Positions 36,034 through 46,303 of a stretch of DNA of 64,000 bases are shown one piece after another. The DNA comes from Planctomycetota bacterium (GTDB lineage Bacteria; Planctomycetota; J058): assembly GCA_023954375.1 (NCBI GenBank), contig JAMLIC010000017.1:105688-169687 (forward strand), given 5' to 3'. How positions within the stretch are numbered: position 1 is the first letter of the stretch; each line of letters begins with the position of its first letter. Below the pieces are notes generated by a model. That model did no database searches. It saw only the letters and a program-made list of their open reading frames with translations, and was not told the origin of the DNA. The position numbers were made by a program, and so were the translations under genes.

Positions 36034-36672
36034 TCAGTAGAACCCCTCGCGCCGCGCGTAGCGCGCCGCGCGCTCGGCGTCGTAGGCCGCGGCGTCCACC
36101 GCCCCGCCCTGCAGGCAGGCCATCACCTCGCCCATCGTCGGCAGCGCCGCGCGGTCGACGAAGCGCGCGGGGTCCCACAGGTGCGAGCGCAGGAAGGCCT
36201 TCGAGCACTGGGTGTAGGCCTCCTCGATGTCGACGAGGATCCCGAGCCTCGGCGCCTTGCCCTCGACGGCGCAGGGCGCGAGCAGCGCCGGGTCGGTCGT
36301 GAGGCAGGCGCGGCCGTTGACGCGGAAGCTGTCGCCGACGCCCGGGATCACGAACAGGAGGCCGACGCGCGGGTTCTGCAGGATGTTCCGCAGCGAGTCG
36401 GCGAGCCGGTTGCCCGGCCGCTCGGGGAGGAGGAGCGTCCGGTCGTCCAGGATGCGCACGAACCCGGGCGGGTCGCCCCGCGGGCTGACGTCGCAGCGGC
36501 CCCCGGCGTCGGACGTCGCCAGGCACACGAAGGGCGAGCGCTCGATGAACGGGCGCGTGGCCGGGGTCAGGCGGTCGGCGAGCTTGGCCTGGACGAGGGC
36601 GGTGGGCTCGCCGAGGAGGGCGCGCAGGGCGGCCTCGTCCGTGACGAGGGCCGAGGTCAGGCGGTGGGGCAT
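36034..36672 (-). CDS. Pyridoxamine 5'-phosphate oxidase-family FMN protein
   Basis: A 212-residue member of the split-barrel flavin-binding family (MSMEG_1061-like). It opens MPHRLTSALVTDEAALRALL; the FMN-binding core holds FVCLATSDAGGRCDVSPRGD, the arginine-rich PERPGNRLADSLRNILQNP and GVGDSFRVNGRACLTTD. Such proteins reduce or bind flavin-related compounds; the natural substrate is unknown. It is convergent with the FAD oxidase, 5 bp apart. Confidence 0.8.
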   Translation of the reverse strand: MPHRLTSALVTDEAALRALLGEPTALVQAKLADRLTPATRPFIERSPFVCLATSDAGGRCDVSPRGDPPGFVRILDDRTLLLPERPGNRLADSLRNILQNPRVGLLFVIPGVGDSFRVNGRACLTTDPALLAPCAVEGKAPRLGILVDIEEAYTQCSKAFLRSHLWDPARFVDRAALPTMGEVMACLQGGAVDAAAYDAERAARYARREGFY

Positions 36673-36743
36673 GCACCCAGGGTCGCAGGGAGCCGCCGCG
36701 TGGGCGAGCGCCCCTCGCCTCGTCCGTCCGAGGGCCAGCGCGG

Positions 36744-37520
36744 TCAGGCCAGCAGGCGCGCGGCGAGCGCGGCCGCCGTCGCTTGCCCGGCCGCGGCGAG
36801 CCGCGTGAGGGTGAGCGTCGCGACCCGGTCGTCGCGGCTCGCGCGGTCGAGCGCGAGGGGCGAGGCGTCGACCTCGAGGAAGGCGCGCCCGCGGTGGGCC
36901 TGCCAGAGCTCGTCGAGCGCCTGCAGCAGCCGGCCCTCCTGCTCCGCCTGCGCCTGGGTGGCCGTCATCGACCGCCGCCCGTCCGACCAGTCCCGCAGCG
37001 GCTCGCGGGGGTCGGCGGCCAGGCCGGCGCAGCAGGCGGCCGACCAGCACAGGTGCGACAGGGCGCGCTCGGCGTCGGGCGGCGCCGGACGTCCGTCCGC
37101 GAGGTCGAACGACAGCTCGGACGCCACGGCCGCGCCGCGGGCCGCCGTGAGCGCCTCGCCTGCCCCCTCGTCGTCGGGCGCCTCGGCCCACGCTCGCGCC
37201 GCGCCCACGGCGCGCTCGATCCACTCGAGCGCGGCCGTCGAGTCGGGGCGCAGCGGGCCGCTGCGCCACCACGCGAGGAGGTCGCCGATGGCCGGGGCCA
37301 TGAGGAGGACCTGCTCCTCGACGGTCAGGAGGGCGAGGTGCGCTGGCGGTGGCTGACGCCGCAGGGCGTCCTCCGCCTGGCCGGGGGCCACGCCCAGGGC
37401 CTCCGCCGCCGCGGCGTCGCCGAGCGCCGCCGCGGCCTCGAGGCGGCGCCGCTCGAGCGCGCCCGCCTCGAGGCGGGCGCGCAGGGCGTCGGCGCGCGCG
37501 GTCAGGTCCGGCTCGTCCAC
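36744..37520 (-). CDS. Hypothetical Ala-rich helical protein coupled to argG
   Basis: A 258-residue protein starting with GTG at 37520, two bases after the argG stop. It opens with TARADALRARLEAGALERRR, GDAAAAEALG, then PPAHLALLTVEEQVLLMAPAI and long helices with LCWSAACCAGL. No catalytic motif is seen and I do not recognise the family. Close coupling to argG suggests a shared transcript. Confidence 0.6.
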   Translation of the reverse strand: MDEPDLTARADALRARLEAGALERRRLEAAAALGDAAAAEALGVAPGQAEDALRRQPPPAHLALLTVEEQVLLMAPAIGDLLAWWRSGPLRPDSTAALEWIERAVGAARAWAEAPDDEGAGEALTAARGAAVASELSFDLADGRPAPPDAERALSHLCWSAACCAGLAADPREPLRDWSDGRRSMTATQAQAEQEGRLLQALDELWQAHRGRAFLEVDASPLALDRASRDDRVATLTLTRLAAAGQATAAALAARLLA

Positions 37521-37522
37521 CC

Positions 37523-38761
<1,239 letters not shown>

Positions 38762-39096
38762 GGGGGAAGTGCCTCCGGCGGCGCGCCGGAGGTCCCGGGC
38801 GGCCATGGCGCCACATGCTCCGATCGGCGCCGGACGAAGTCAATCGCGGTGGCGACGCCCCCGAGGCGGTCGTCTGGAGCCACGGCCTGTCGCCCGGCGT
38901 CCGCGTCGTCCTCGGCGTCCGTGACCCGCCTCGTCCCCCTTCGTCACGCCTCCGGCGCGGGGGCCCGGGCCGCCCGGCCGACGGCGCCGCGGGACGATCG
39001 AGCCCCCCCGGGGTCCAAACGCTCGCGCAGCCAGCCCGCCGTGACCCGTCTCGCCCGGCGACCCGGGCGCGGCCCGGCGCCGAGGTCGAGCCCACG
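38762..39096. other. Intergenic region between argG and the GspE-like gene
   Basis: About 335 bp of GC-rich sequence between divergent genes. It presumably holds the argG promoter, but I see no convincing promoter, arginine-repressor box, hairpin or gene in it. Confidence 0.4.
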
Positions 39097-40428
39097 ATGC
39101 ACCGCACCTCCCCACCCGTCCCGCGCCCCCGCCCGCCCTCGCCCGAGGACGCGGCCCACGGCGCGCTCGCGCTCTCCCTCCTCCGCGAGGTCCTGGCCCA
39201 GGGCGCCCGTCGAGCGCACCTCCTCCCGCGCGCGGACGGCGGCCTCGACGTCCGCATCCGCCGCGGGGGCGGGCTGACGGCCGGGCCCTGCCCGATGATC
39301 GATCCCGACGTGGCCCGCGGGGTCGTCCGTCGGCTCAAGGCCCTCGCCGGAACGGACCCCGACCACGCGCACGCGGCCCAGGAGGGCGTCCTCACGCTCC
39401 AGCGCGTCCCCCCCGACGGGCCCGTCGCGATCCGGGTCAGCAGCCTGCCCTCGACCCGCGGCGACGCGCTCATGCTCGAGGTCCTGGAGGCCGACGGCCC
39501 CGACCGCCTCGACGACCTCGGCCTCGACCCGTCGGACCTGGCGCGGGTCCGTGACGTCCTCCAGGAGGGCAGCGGCCTGGTCCTCGCCGTCGGCCCGACC
39601 GACGGCGGGAAGCGGACCTTCCTGCACGCGTGCCTGCGGGACCTCGCGCAGGGGGACGATCCCCGTCTGGGCGGCGCGGGGCCTCGCGGCCCTGGCCGCA
39701 CGATCTTCGCGATCGACCCGCGCTGCCCGCCGGACGTCCCGGGCGTCGTCACCCTCGTCGTGCGCTCCGAGCTCGAGGTCCAGCCCTGGCACCTGCTCCG
39801 GGCGGCCCTGACGATGGGCGACCCCGACGCCGTCCACGTCGCGGCGCTCCACGACCTGACGATGGCCGAGGACGCCGTCGAGGCCGCGGCCTCGGGGCGA
39901 CAGATCCTGACGAGCCTGCCGTGCGATCACGCGCCCGCGGCCGTCCTGCGCCTCCTGGACATGGGCGTCGCGCCCTACCTGGTCGCGGCCGCCATCCGGC
40001 TCGTCGTGGCCTGCCGCGCGTTCCGCAGGCTGTGCGACGCCTGCAAGGTGCCGGGGCCCGCGCTCGACGCCGAGGACCAGCGCCGCACGGCGCCGCGCCT
40101 CGTCGACGAGGAGGTGCTCACCGACTGGGAGGTGGCCTACCTCCCGCGCCCGGGCGGCTGCGCCGCCTGCGCCGGCACCGGCCACACCGGGCGGGTCGGG
40201 GTCTACGAGGTCGTCCACCGTCCGGGGCCGCTCCTCGACGCCGCGCTACGCACCCCCGGGAGCGGCGCCGGCCTCGCGCCCGGGGCGCTCGACGCCCTGC
40301 ACGACCGCGCCCGCACCCTGCGCGAGAGCGCGCTCCTGCGCGCCGCGGCGGGGCAGGTGAGCGTGGTCGAGGCCCTGCGCCGCACGCCGCCAGCGCCGGG
40401 CGCCTCGCCCCCTCGCGCCTGCCCGTGA
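39097..40428 (+). CDS. Degenerate GspE/PilB-type secretion ATPase
   Basis: The 443-residue product follows the type II/IV secretion ATPase plan: an N-terminal helical domain, then LDDLGLDPSDLARVRDVLQE, a Walker A-like GPTDGGKRTF, a Walker B region GDPDAVHVAALHDLTMAEDA, and SGRQILTSLPCDHAPAAVLRL. The C-terminus holds the family's CDAC and CAACAGTGHTGRVGVYEV zinc ribbon. Two marks of activity are altered: canonical GPTGSGKTT is GPTDGGKRT, and the Walker B aspartate/glutamate in GEIRD is replaced by AALHD. It may bind but not hydrolyse ATP well. The start MHRTSPPVPRP is inferred from where the family-like sequence begins. No pilus or secretion genes lie nearby. Confidence 0.8.
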   Translation: MHRTSPPVPRPRPPSPEDAAHGALALSLLREVLAQGARRAHLLPRADGGLDVRIRRGGGLTAGPCPMIDPDVARGVVRRLKALAGTDPDHAHAAQEGVLTLQRVPPDGPVAIRVSSLPSTRGDALMLEVLEADGPDRLDDLGLDPSDLARVRDVLQEGSGLVLAVGPTDGGKRTFLHACLRDLAQGDDPRLGGAGPRGPGRTIFAIDPRCPPDVPGVVTLVVRSELEVQPWHLLRAALTMGDPDAVHVAALHDLTMAEDAVEAAASGRQILTSLPCDHAPAAVLRLLDMGVAPYLVAAAIRLVVACRAFRRLCDACKVPGPALDAEDQRRTAPRLVDEEVLTDWEVAYLPRPGGCAACAGTGHTGRVGVYEVVHRPGPLLDAALRTPGSGAGLAPGALDALHDRARTLRESALLRAAAGQVSVVEALRRTPPAPGASPPRACP

Positions 40429-40491
40429 CGACGCGCGGCCACGGCGCGGAGCGCCGCGGGGGCGGCGCCCGGGCCGTCGTCGTGAGGCCGG

Positions 40492-40938
40492 TCATTGCAG
40501 GTCCACCTGGAACGCGTCCTTCAGCCACGTCACCTCCGCCCCCGACGGCCCGGGGTAAACCTCGAGCACGTCGAACCGGCACGGCACCCGCCCGAGGTCG
40601 ACCCCTCGAAGGGCCAGCAGGTGCAGGGCGGTGCGGGCCAGGCGCTCGCGCTTGCGCGGGCCGACCGCGTCGCGGCCGCTGACGAACGGCGACGCCCGGC
40701 GCGCCTTCACCTCGCACATGGCGACCACGCCCCGGTCCAGGACGACGAGGTCGACCTCGCCCCAGGGGCTGCGCGCGTTGCGCTCGAGCACCGTGGCCCC
40801 ACGCGCCCGCACGTGCGCCGCGGCCGCGTCCTCGCCCCAGGCCCCCCGCCGCTGCGCCGCCGTCCGCCGCGGCGGGCCCGTCGCTGACCTCCCCCCCGAC
40901 CGCCCCGACCTCACCGTCGTCCTGCTCGACTTCGCCAT
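40492..40938 (-). CDS. YraN (UPF0102) family endonuclease-like protein
   Basis: A 148-residue protein of the UPF0102 restriction-endonuclease fold. The Ser/Arg-rich N-terminus is followed by RRGAWGEDAAAAHVRARGAT, RNARSPWGEVDLVVLDRG, MCEVKARRASPFVSGRDAV and the DVLEV strand: the glutamate-(x)-D-(x)-ExK pattern of the nuclease core (E in GE-x-D, D in EVDLV, E-x-K in CEVKAR). Such proteins are thought to act on branched DNA. GGAGG precedes the ATG by eight bases. Confidence 0.85.
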   Translation of the reverse strand: MAKSSRTTVRSGRSGGRSATGPPRRTAAQRRGAWGEDAAAAHVRARGATVLERNARSPWGEVDLVVLDRGVVAMCEVKARRASPFVSGRDAVGPRKRERLARTALHLLALRGVDLGRVPCRFDVLEVYPGPSGAEVTWLKDAFQVDLQ

Positions 40939-41035
40939 CGCCCACCTCCGATCACGAACATACCCCGAACCCCCGACAGGCCCGCGCGCGCCCGGCCCGA
41001 GCGGTAGACTCCTGCCCCCAGGAGGGAGACCCGAC

Positions 41036-41923
41036 GTGACCACCGACACGCTGACCGCCGCCGTGCTGGGCGCCGGCACCATGGGCCACGGGATCGCGCA
41101 GGTGCTGGCCCAGGCCGGGGTCGACGTCCGGCTCCGCGACGTGGACCTGGGCCGCGTCGACAAGGGGCTCACCGAGGTGCGCAAGAACCTCGAGGGCGGC
41201 GTCGCCCGCGGCAAGCTCACGGCCGCCCAGCGCGACGAGGCCCTCGGCCGCCTGCGCGGCGAGACGGACCTCGGGGCGGCCGTCGGCGACGCGGACATCA
41301 TCATCGAGGCGATCCCCGAGGACCTCGAGCTCAAGAAGCGCGTCCTGGCCGAGGCGTCGCGCGCGTCCGGACAGGCGCGCGTCGTGGCGACGAACACGTC
41401 GTCCTTGCCCGTGACCGAGATCGCCCAGGCGACCGACCGCCCCGAGCGCGTCCTCGGGCTCCACTTCTTCAACCCCGTCCACCTGCAGAAGCTCGTCGAG
41501 GTGGTCAAGGCGGAGCGCACCGCCGAGGGCGCCCTGGCGCTGGCGCTCGAGCTGGTGGGGCGGATCGGCAAGGAGGCGATCGTCGTCCGCGACGCGCCCG
41601 GCTTCGCCTCGAGCCGCCTCGGCCTCGTGATCGGCCTCGAGGCCATGCGCATGGTCGAGCAGGGCGTCGCCTCGGTCGGCGACGTCGACCGCGCCATGGA
41701 GCTCGGCTACCGCCACCCCATGGGCCCGCTCAAGACGGGCGACTACGTCGGCCTCGACGTGCGCCTGGCGATCGCCGAGCACCTCGCCCGCGAGGTCGGC
41801 GACCAGTTCCGCCCCCCGCTCGTCCTGCGCCGCCTCGTGCGCGCGGGGAAGCTCGGCCGCAAGACCGGCGAGGGCTTCTACCGCTGGGACGAGAAGGGCG
41901 AGTGCCTGGGCCCCTCTTTCTGA
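41036..41923 (+). CDS. 3-hydroxyacyl-CoA dehydrogenase (3-hydroxybutyryl-CoA type)
   Basis: A 295-residue NAD(P)-dependent dehydrogenase acting in short-chain fatty-acid or butyrate metabolism. The Rossmann loop is AVLGAGTMGHGIAQVLAQAG near the N-terminus. DADIIIEAIPEDLELKK, NTSSLPVTEIAQ, the catalytic histidine and asparagine in HFFNPVHLQKLVEVV, and the C-terminal RHPMGPLKTGDYVGLDV with GRKTGEGFYRW complete the family. Length fits the one-domain bacterial type. GTG at 41036 follows an AGGAGGG site; a TAGACT hexamer lies at 41005-41010. Confidence 0.93.
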   Translation: MTTDTLTAAVLGAGTMGHGIAQVLAQAGVDVRLRDVDLGRVDKGLTEVRKNLEGGVARGKLTAAQRDEALGRLRGETDLGAAVGDADIIIEAIPEDLELKKRVLAEASRASGQARVVATNTSSLPVTEIAQATDRPERVLGLHFFNPVHLQKLVEVVKAERTAEGALALALELVGRIGKEAIVVRDAPGFASSRLGLVIGLEAMRMVEQGVASVGDVDRAMELGYRHPMGPLKTGDYVGLDVRLAIAEHLAREVGDQFRPPLVLRRLVRAGKLGRKTGEGFYRWDEKGECLGPSF

Positions 41924-41955
41924 CCTCTCATCTTCACTGCATGGGAATCCGCAGT

Positions 41956-42032
41956 CCACGCGCACGACGCGGGGCGACGGATCAGGTGGCGGCTCACCCG
42001 ACAGGTGGCGCCGCCCCGCGTCGTGCGCGTGG
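41956..42032. terminator. Perfect 21-bp inverted repeat between convergent genes
   Basis: Arms 41956-41976 and 42012-42032 pair over all 21 bases, with a 35-base loop that has the direct repeat CAGGTGGCG near each end. It lies between the ends of convergent genes (41923 and 42092), so a bidirectional terminator is the simple reading. The size and perfection also suit a mobile or dispersed hairpin. Confidence 0.6.
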
Positions 42033-42091
42033 AACGAGGCTGCGCTCACGGCGTCGTGACGCCAGCACGACCACGGGACTCGCTCCCGCTC

Positions 42092-45000
42092 TCACGGCCC
42101 CAGCGTCCCCGCCCGGCGCATGCCGTCGAACGCCTTGTCGTTCTTGATCCAGCCCTCGTCCAGCCCGCGCGCGCGCGCCGCGTCGAGGCGCTCGCGGGCG
42201 AGGGCGTGACGGCGCGCGACCTCGGCCTGCTCGAGCCCCGGGACGTCGGCGCGGCGCGCCCACACCGAGCCCTCGACGAACCACGCCGCCGCGGCGTCGG
42301 GCGCCGCCGCCCCGACCGCGGCCGCGTCCTCGAGCGCGTCGTCGAGGTCCCCCGACTCCAGGCGCAGCAGCGCCCGCAGGAGGCGCGCGGCGTGGAAGTC
42401 CGGGGCGAGGCGCAGCGCCGCCGTCGCGTCCTCCGCGCCGGCGGGGACCTCGAGCCGCCCGTCCCTGCGCGTCCAGGCGAGGACCAGCCGGAGCGCGCCG
42501 CGGCAGAAGTGCGCGTCGGCGTCGGCCGGGTCGTGGGCGAGTCGATCGTCCACCGCCGCGATCGCCCGCCGGAGGTCCAGGTGCGGGTTGGCCGGCCTGA
42601 AGGCGCGCTCGAAGCGCGCCGGGTCGAGTCGGATGGCGCGGCACAGCTCCAGCATCCCGTCGAGCCAGCTCCCGAGCCGGAGCAGCGCCCTGGCGCGCTC
42701 CCAGCGCGCCTCCCCGTCGTCCGGCGCGAGCGCGGCCGCGACGTCCAGCTCGGCCAGGGCCTCCAGCAGCCGCTCCGGCGGCGCGTCCCGGCCGGCGGCG
42801 AGATGCTGCGCCGCGAGCGCGCCGACCGACCGCACGAGCGCGCACTCGCCCGGTTCGCCGAGGGCGCGCCGCACCTCGACCAGGAGCGCGGTCGCGGCCT
42901 GCGCGTCCAGGCGACGGCGCCGGACCTCGTCGGGCGACGACGTGCCGGGCAGGGCGCGATGGACCCTGGACACGAGCTCGTCGGCCGTCGCGCGGAGCGC
43001 CTCGGTCCGCCCGGGCCGGTCCGCCGGCGCGGCGAGACGCACGCGGGCCCGCACCAGCGCCCCCGCGACCCCGAGCCCCGCGAGCGCGTCCTCCGCCCGC
43101 GCCACGTCCCGCACGTGCACGGGTCGACCGGTGGCGGCGTCCCGCTCGAGCGGCAGGTCGACCCCGAAGAGCTGCGCCTCGAGCAGCCGCCCCTCGACCC
43201 CCGCCGGGTCGAGCGCCCGCGCCCGGTCGAGCAGCATGACGGCCTCGTCCCAGCGCCGGGCCTCCCGCGCCAGCTCCGCCCGCCGGAGCCAGACGGCCGC
43301 GTCGCGCGGGGCGCGGGCGGACACGAGCGCCCAGGCCCGGCTCGCCTGCTCGAGCCGGCCGCGCGTCCAGCGCCGCGGCGACTCGAGCGTCGCCGCCCGC
43401 GCGGCCAGCCAGCCCGCCTGGCGCGCGCCGGTGGCCGGCCGCGCCCGCGCGCGCAGGCCCGCCGCGACCCCGGGCGAGAGCCCCACGCGGCGGTCGATCT
43501 CCGACACCCCGCCGATCGTCCAGCCGCCGGTCGGATCGGCCCGGGCGGCCAGCTCGAACTCCCGACCGACGTCCCGCAGGTCCCCGTCCTGGCGCAGGAG
43601 CGCCTCGCCGAGCAGGCAGCGCCGCTCGTGCTCCAGCGCCGCGGGCGGGTCGAGCACCGGCCAGCTCACGTCGGCCCGGGGCGGCGGAGGGGCCCCGGGC
43701 ACCCCGACCACCCCGACCGGCGCCGCCGGCGCGAGCGCCTCGGCCGCGCGCAGGGCGGAGACCGCGCCGCCCACGTCGTCGTCCGCCAGGGCCAGCCGCG
43801 CCCGCGCCAGCGCCACGAGCGGCTCCGCCGGCGCGAGGCGCTGCGCGGCGGCGAGGGCCGCCCGCGCCCGCTCGACGCGGCGCACCTGCAGGCGCGCCGC
43901 CGCGAGCATGAGCTCGTCGAGCCGCGGCGGGCCGCGCCGCTCGTCGAGCAGCCGGGTCTCGGCCTCGTGGAGGCAGCGCGCCTCGTCGGCCCGGTGGAGG
44001 TGGAGGAGCGCCGAGCGCGCGAGGGCCAGGCCGGCGTCGGCGCCCTCGCCCTCGCTCGCCGCCGCCTCGTAGACCTCGAGCGCGCCGTCCTCGTCGAGGT
44101 CCGCCTCGAGCGCCATCCCGAGCGCGATCCGCGCCCGGGGGCCCGCGCCCGCCTCCAGGGCACGGCGCAGGTCGCGCGCGGCCTCCTCGAGGCGCCCGGC
44201 GTCCAGGCGCGCCAGGGCGAGGGCGCACAGGGCCTCGACCCCGGCCCCGAGGTCGCCCGCCTCCAGGAGCGAGTCGACGGCGTCGTCGAGGCGCCCGAGC
44301 GTGTGCTCGATCCGTCCGAGCGCCAGCCAGGCCTGGCCGTCGTCCGGCGCCAGCTCCGTGGCCCGGCGGGCGTCGCGCTCGGCGGCGAGCGCGTCGCCGC
44401 GGGCGAGGCGCGCCGCCGCGCGCAGGAGCAGGGCGTCCGCCCGACGCGGGTCGCGGTCGAGCGCGGCGCCGAGGGCCCGCTCGGCCGGCGCGAGGCCGCC
44501 GCCCTCGAGCTCGAGCCGCGCCAGCTCCACCCACGCGTCGGGGTCGTCCGGCGCGAGCCGCAGGGCCTCGTCGATCGACACCCGCGCCGCCGCGCGCTGG
44601 CCCGCGCGCGCCTCGAGCCGCGCCAGCTCGCGCCACAGCGGCAAGGCGAAGGCGTCGTCGGCGAGCACGCGGCGGAGCACCTGCGCGGCCTCCGCCGGCC
44701 GCCCCAGCGCGGCCTGCGCGCGGGCGAGCACCAGGTCGGCCTCGCGCCGCAGCGCCCGCGCCCGCTCGACGAGCTTCTCCGACGCCATGCCGCCGAGCGC
44801 CGCGCGCCGGATGGCCTCCTCGACCTCGTCCACGCGCCCGCGCGCCTGGCCGGCCTGGAACAGCGCGGCCCCCGGGTCGCCGCCGTCGAGCGCCGCCCGC
44901 GCCTCGTCGAGCCCCTGCGCCACCTGCGCCAGGCCGGCGCGCGCCTCGGCCAGGACGCGGTCGGCCTCGGCCTGGTGCTCGCGCAGGGCGCGCGCCGCCT

Positions 45001-46303
45001 CCTGCTCGAGCGCCGCGCGCGCCTGCACCGAGCGCGCCCCGAGCGCCGCCACGCCCGAGGCCACGACGACGCCCGACAGCGCGCCGAGGACGAGGCGCCG
45101 CGCCCGCGACCGCTCCGGCCGCCAGCGGCGAGCCCGCGGCGGCGCCGCGTCGGCCACGCGCTCGCCCCGGAGCAGGCGCTCGAGGTCCTGCGCCACCTCG
45201 GCCGCGCTCGCGTAGCGGTGCGCGGGGTCCTTCTCCAGGGCCCGCAGGACGACGCCCTCGAGCGCCGGCTCCACGCGCGGGTCGAGCCGGCGCGGCGGCG
45301 TCGGCTCGTCGTCGAGCACGCGCTGCTGCACGTCGACTGCGGCGTCGCCCGGGAAGGGGAGCTCGTGCGTGAGGAGCAGGTAGAGGATCACGCCGAGCGA
45401 CCACACGTCCGCGCGCCGGTCGACCGGCTCGCCCCGCACCTGCTCGGGCGCCATGAAGTGCGGCGTGCCCGTGACCTCGCCGGCGCCCGACGCCCACCGG
45501 TCGGCGACCTGCGTCGCCAGCCCGAAGTCGGCGACCACGACCTCGCCCGCCTCGCCGACGAGGACGTTGCCCGGCTTGAGGTCGCGGTGCACGACGCCCT
45601 GCGCGTGCGCGTGCTGCACGGCGCGCCCCAGCGCCGCAACCGCCTTCAGCACCCGGTCGACCGGCCAGCGCTCGCCGCGCGCCACGTGCGCGTCGAGCGG
45701 CTCGCCCTCGACGAGCCCCATGGCGATGTAGTGCTGCCCGCCCGACTGGCCGACCGCCCGCACCGGCACGATGCCCGGGTGCTCGAGCGCGGCGAGCGCC
45801 TGCGCCTCCTGGCGGAAGCGCCGCACGTGGAGCGGCGACCGGGCCAGCTCCTCGTGCAGGACCTTGAGCGCGACCACCTCGCCCGACTCGCGGTGCCGCG
45901 CGCGGAACACGACGCCCATGGCGCCGGCGGAGATCACCTCGAGCGGCGTGTAGGGGCCGACGGCGAACGGGTCGTCCTCGAGCGGCGCCGGGCGCGGCGG
46001 GACGACGACGACCTTCTTCGGCGCCGGCGCGTCGGCCGACGGCGGCTCCTCGACCGGCGGGAGCTCGTCCGTCTCGGCCGCCACGAGGTCGCGCCCGATC
46101 GCCGCCTCGATGCGCTCCCACACGTCGTCGGGCGCCGGCGGCGCCTCCTCGACGTCGACCGCCAGGAGCCCGGCCAGCAGGTCGCGCTCGGCCGCGCACG
46201 CGGCGCACCCCGCGAGGTGCTCGGCGGCGGCCGCGGCGTCGCCGTCTTCGAGGGCAAGGACGACGAGCCCGGGCAGGAGCGGGCGGACGGTCTCGCAGCT
46301 CAT
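42092..46303 (-). CDS. Zinc-finger (ZAS) anti-sigma-like Ser/Thr kinase with TPR tail
   Basis: A 1403-residue fusion. Residues 1-50 form a zinc anti-sigma module with the HxxxCxxC motif (H29, C33, C36 in HLAGCAAC). The kinase domain is at about residues 115-390 with an altered glycine loop (ISAGAMGVVF), lysine in VALKVL, HRDLKPGN (about 236), ADFGLAT and FMAPEQ. A transmembrane helix follows at about 401-421, then about 950 residues of TPR-like repeats outside the membrane. The ATG overlaps the sigma factor's TGA as ATGA, so the two are translationally coupled. It should hold the sigma factor until an outside signal, sensed by the TPR part, changes it; the kinase may phosphorylate the sigma factor or itself. 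Confidence 0.88.
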   Translation of the reverse strand: MSCETVRPLLPGLVVLALEDGDAAAAAEHLAGCAACAAERDLLAGLLAVDVEEAPPAPDDVWERIEAAIGRDLVAAETDELPPVEEPPSADAPAPKKVVVVPPRPAPLEDDPFAVGPYTPLEVISAGAMGVVFRARHRESGEVVALKVLHEELARSPLHVRRFRQEAQALAALEHPGIVPVRAVGQSGGQHYIAMGLVEGEPLDAHVARGERWPVDRVLKAVAALGRAVQHAHAQGVVHRDLKPGNVLVGEAGEVVVADFGLATQVADRWASGAGEVTGTPHFMAPEQVRGEPVDRRADVWSLGVILYLLLTHELPFPGDAAVDVQQRVLDDEPTPPRRLDPRVEPALEGVVLRALEKDPAHRYASAAEVAQDLERLLRGERVADAAPPRARRWRPERSRARRLVLGALSGVVVASGVAALGARSVQARAALEQEAARALREHQAEADRVLAEARAGLAQVAQGLDEARAALDGGDPGAALFQAGQARGRVDEVEEAIRRAALGGMASEKLVERARALRREADLVLARAQAALGRPAEAAQVLRRVLADDAFALPLWRELARLEARAGQRAAARVSIDEALRLAPDDPDAWVELARLELEGGGLAPAERALGAALDRDPRRADALLLRAAARLARGDALAAERDARRATELAPDDGQAWLALGRIEHTLGRLDDAVDSLLEAGDLGAGVEALCALALARLDAGRLEEAARDLRRALEAGAGPRARIALGMALEADLDEDGALEVYEAAASEGEGADAGLALARSALLHLHRADEARCLHEAETRLLDERRGPPRLDELMLAAARLQVRRVERARAALAAAQRLAPAEPLVALARARLALADDDVGGAVSALRAAEALAPAAPVGVVGVPGAPPPPRADVSWPVLDPPAALEHERRCLLGEALLRQDGDLRDVGREFELAARADPTGGWTIGGVSEIDRRVGLSPGVAAGLRARARPATGARQAGWLAARAATLESPRRWTRGRLEQASRAWALVSARAPRDAAVWLRRAELAREARRWDEAVMLLDRARALDPAGVEGRLLEAQLFGVDLPLERDAATGRPVHVRDVARAEDALAGLGVAGALVRARVRLAAPADRPGRTEALRATADELVSRVHRALPGTSSPDEVRRRRLDAQAATALLVEVRRALGEPGECALVRSVGALAAQHLAAGRDAPPERLLEALAELDVAAALAPDDGEARWERARALLRLGSWLDGMLELCRAIRLDPARFERAFRPANPHLDLRRAIAAVDDRLAHDPADADAHFCRGALRLVLAWTRRDGRLEVPAGAEDATAALRLAPDFHAARLLRALLRLESGDLDDALEDAAAVGAAAPDAAAAWFVEGSVWARRADVPGLEQAEVARRHALARERLDAARARGLDEGWIKNDKAFDGMRRAGTLGP

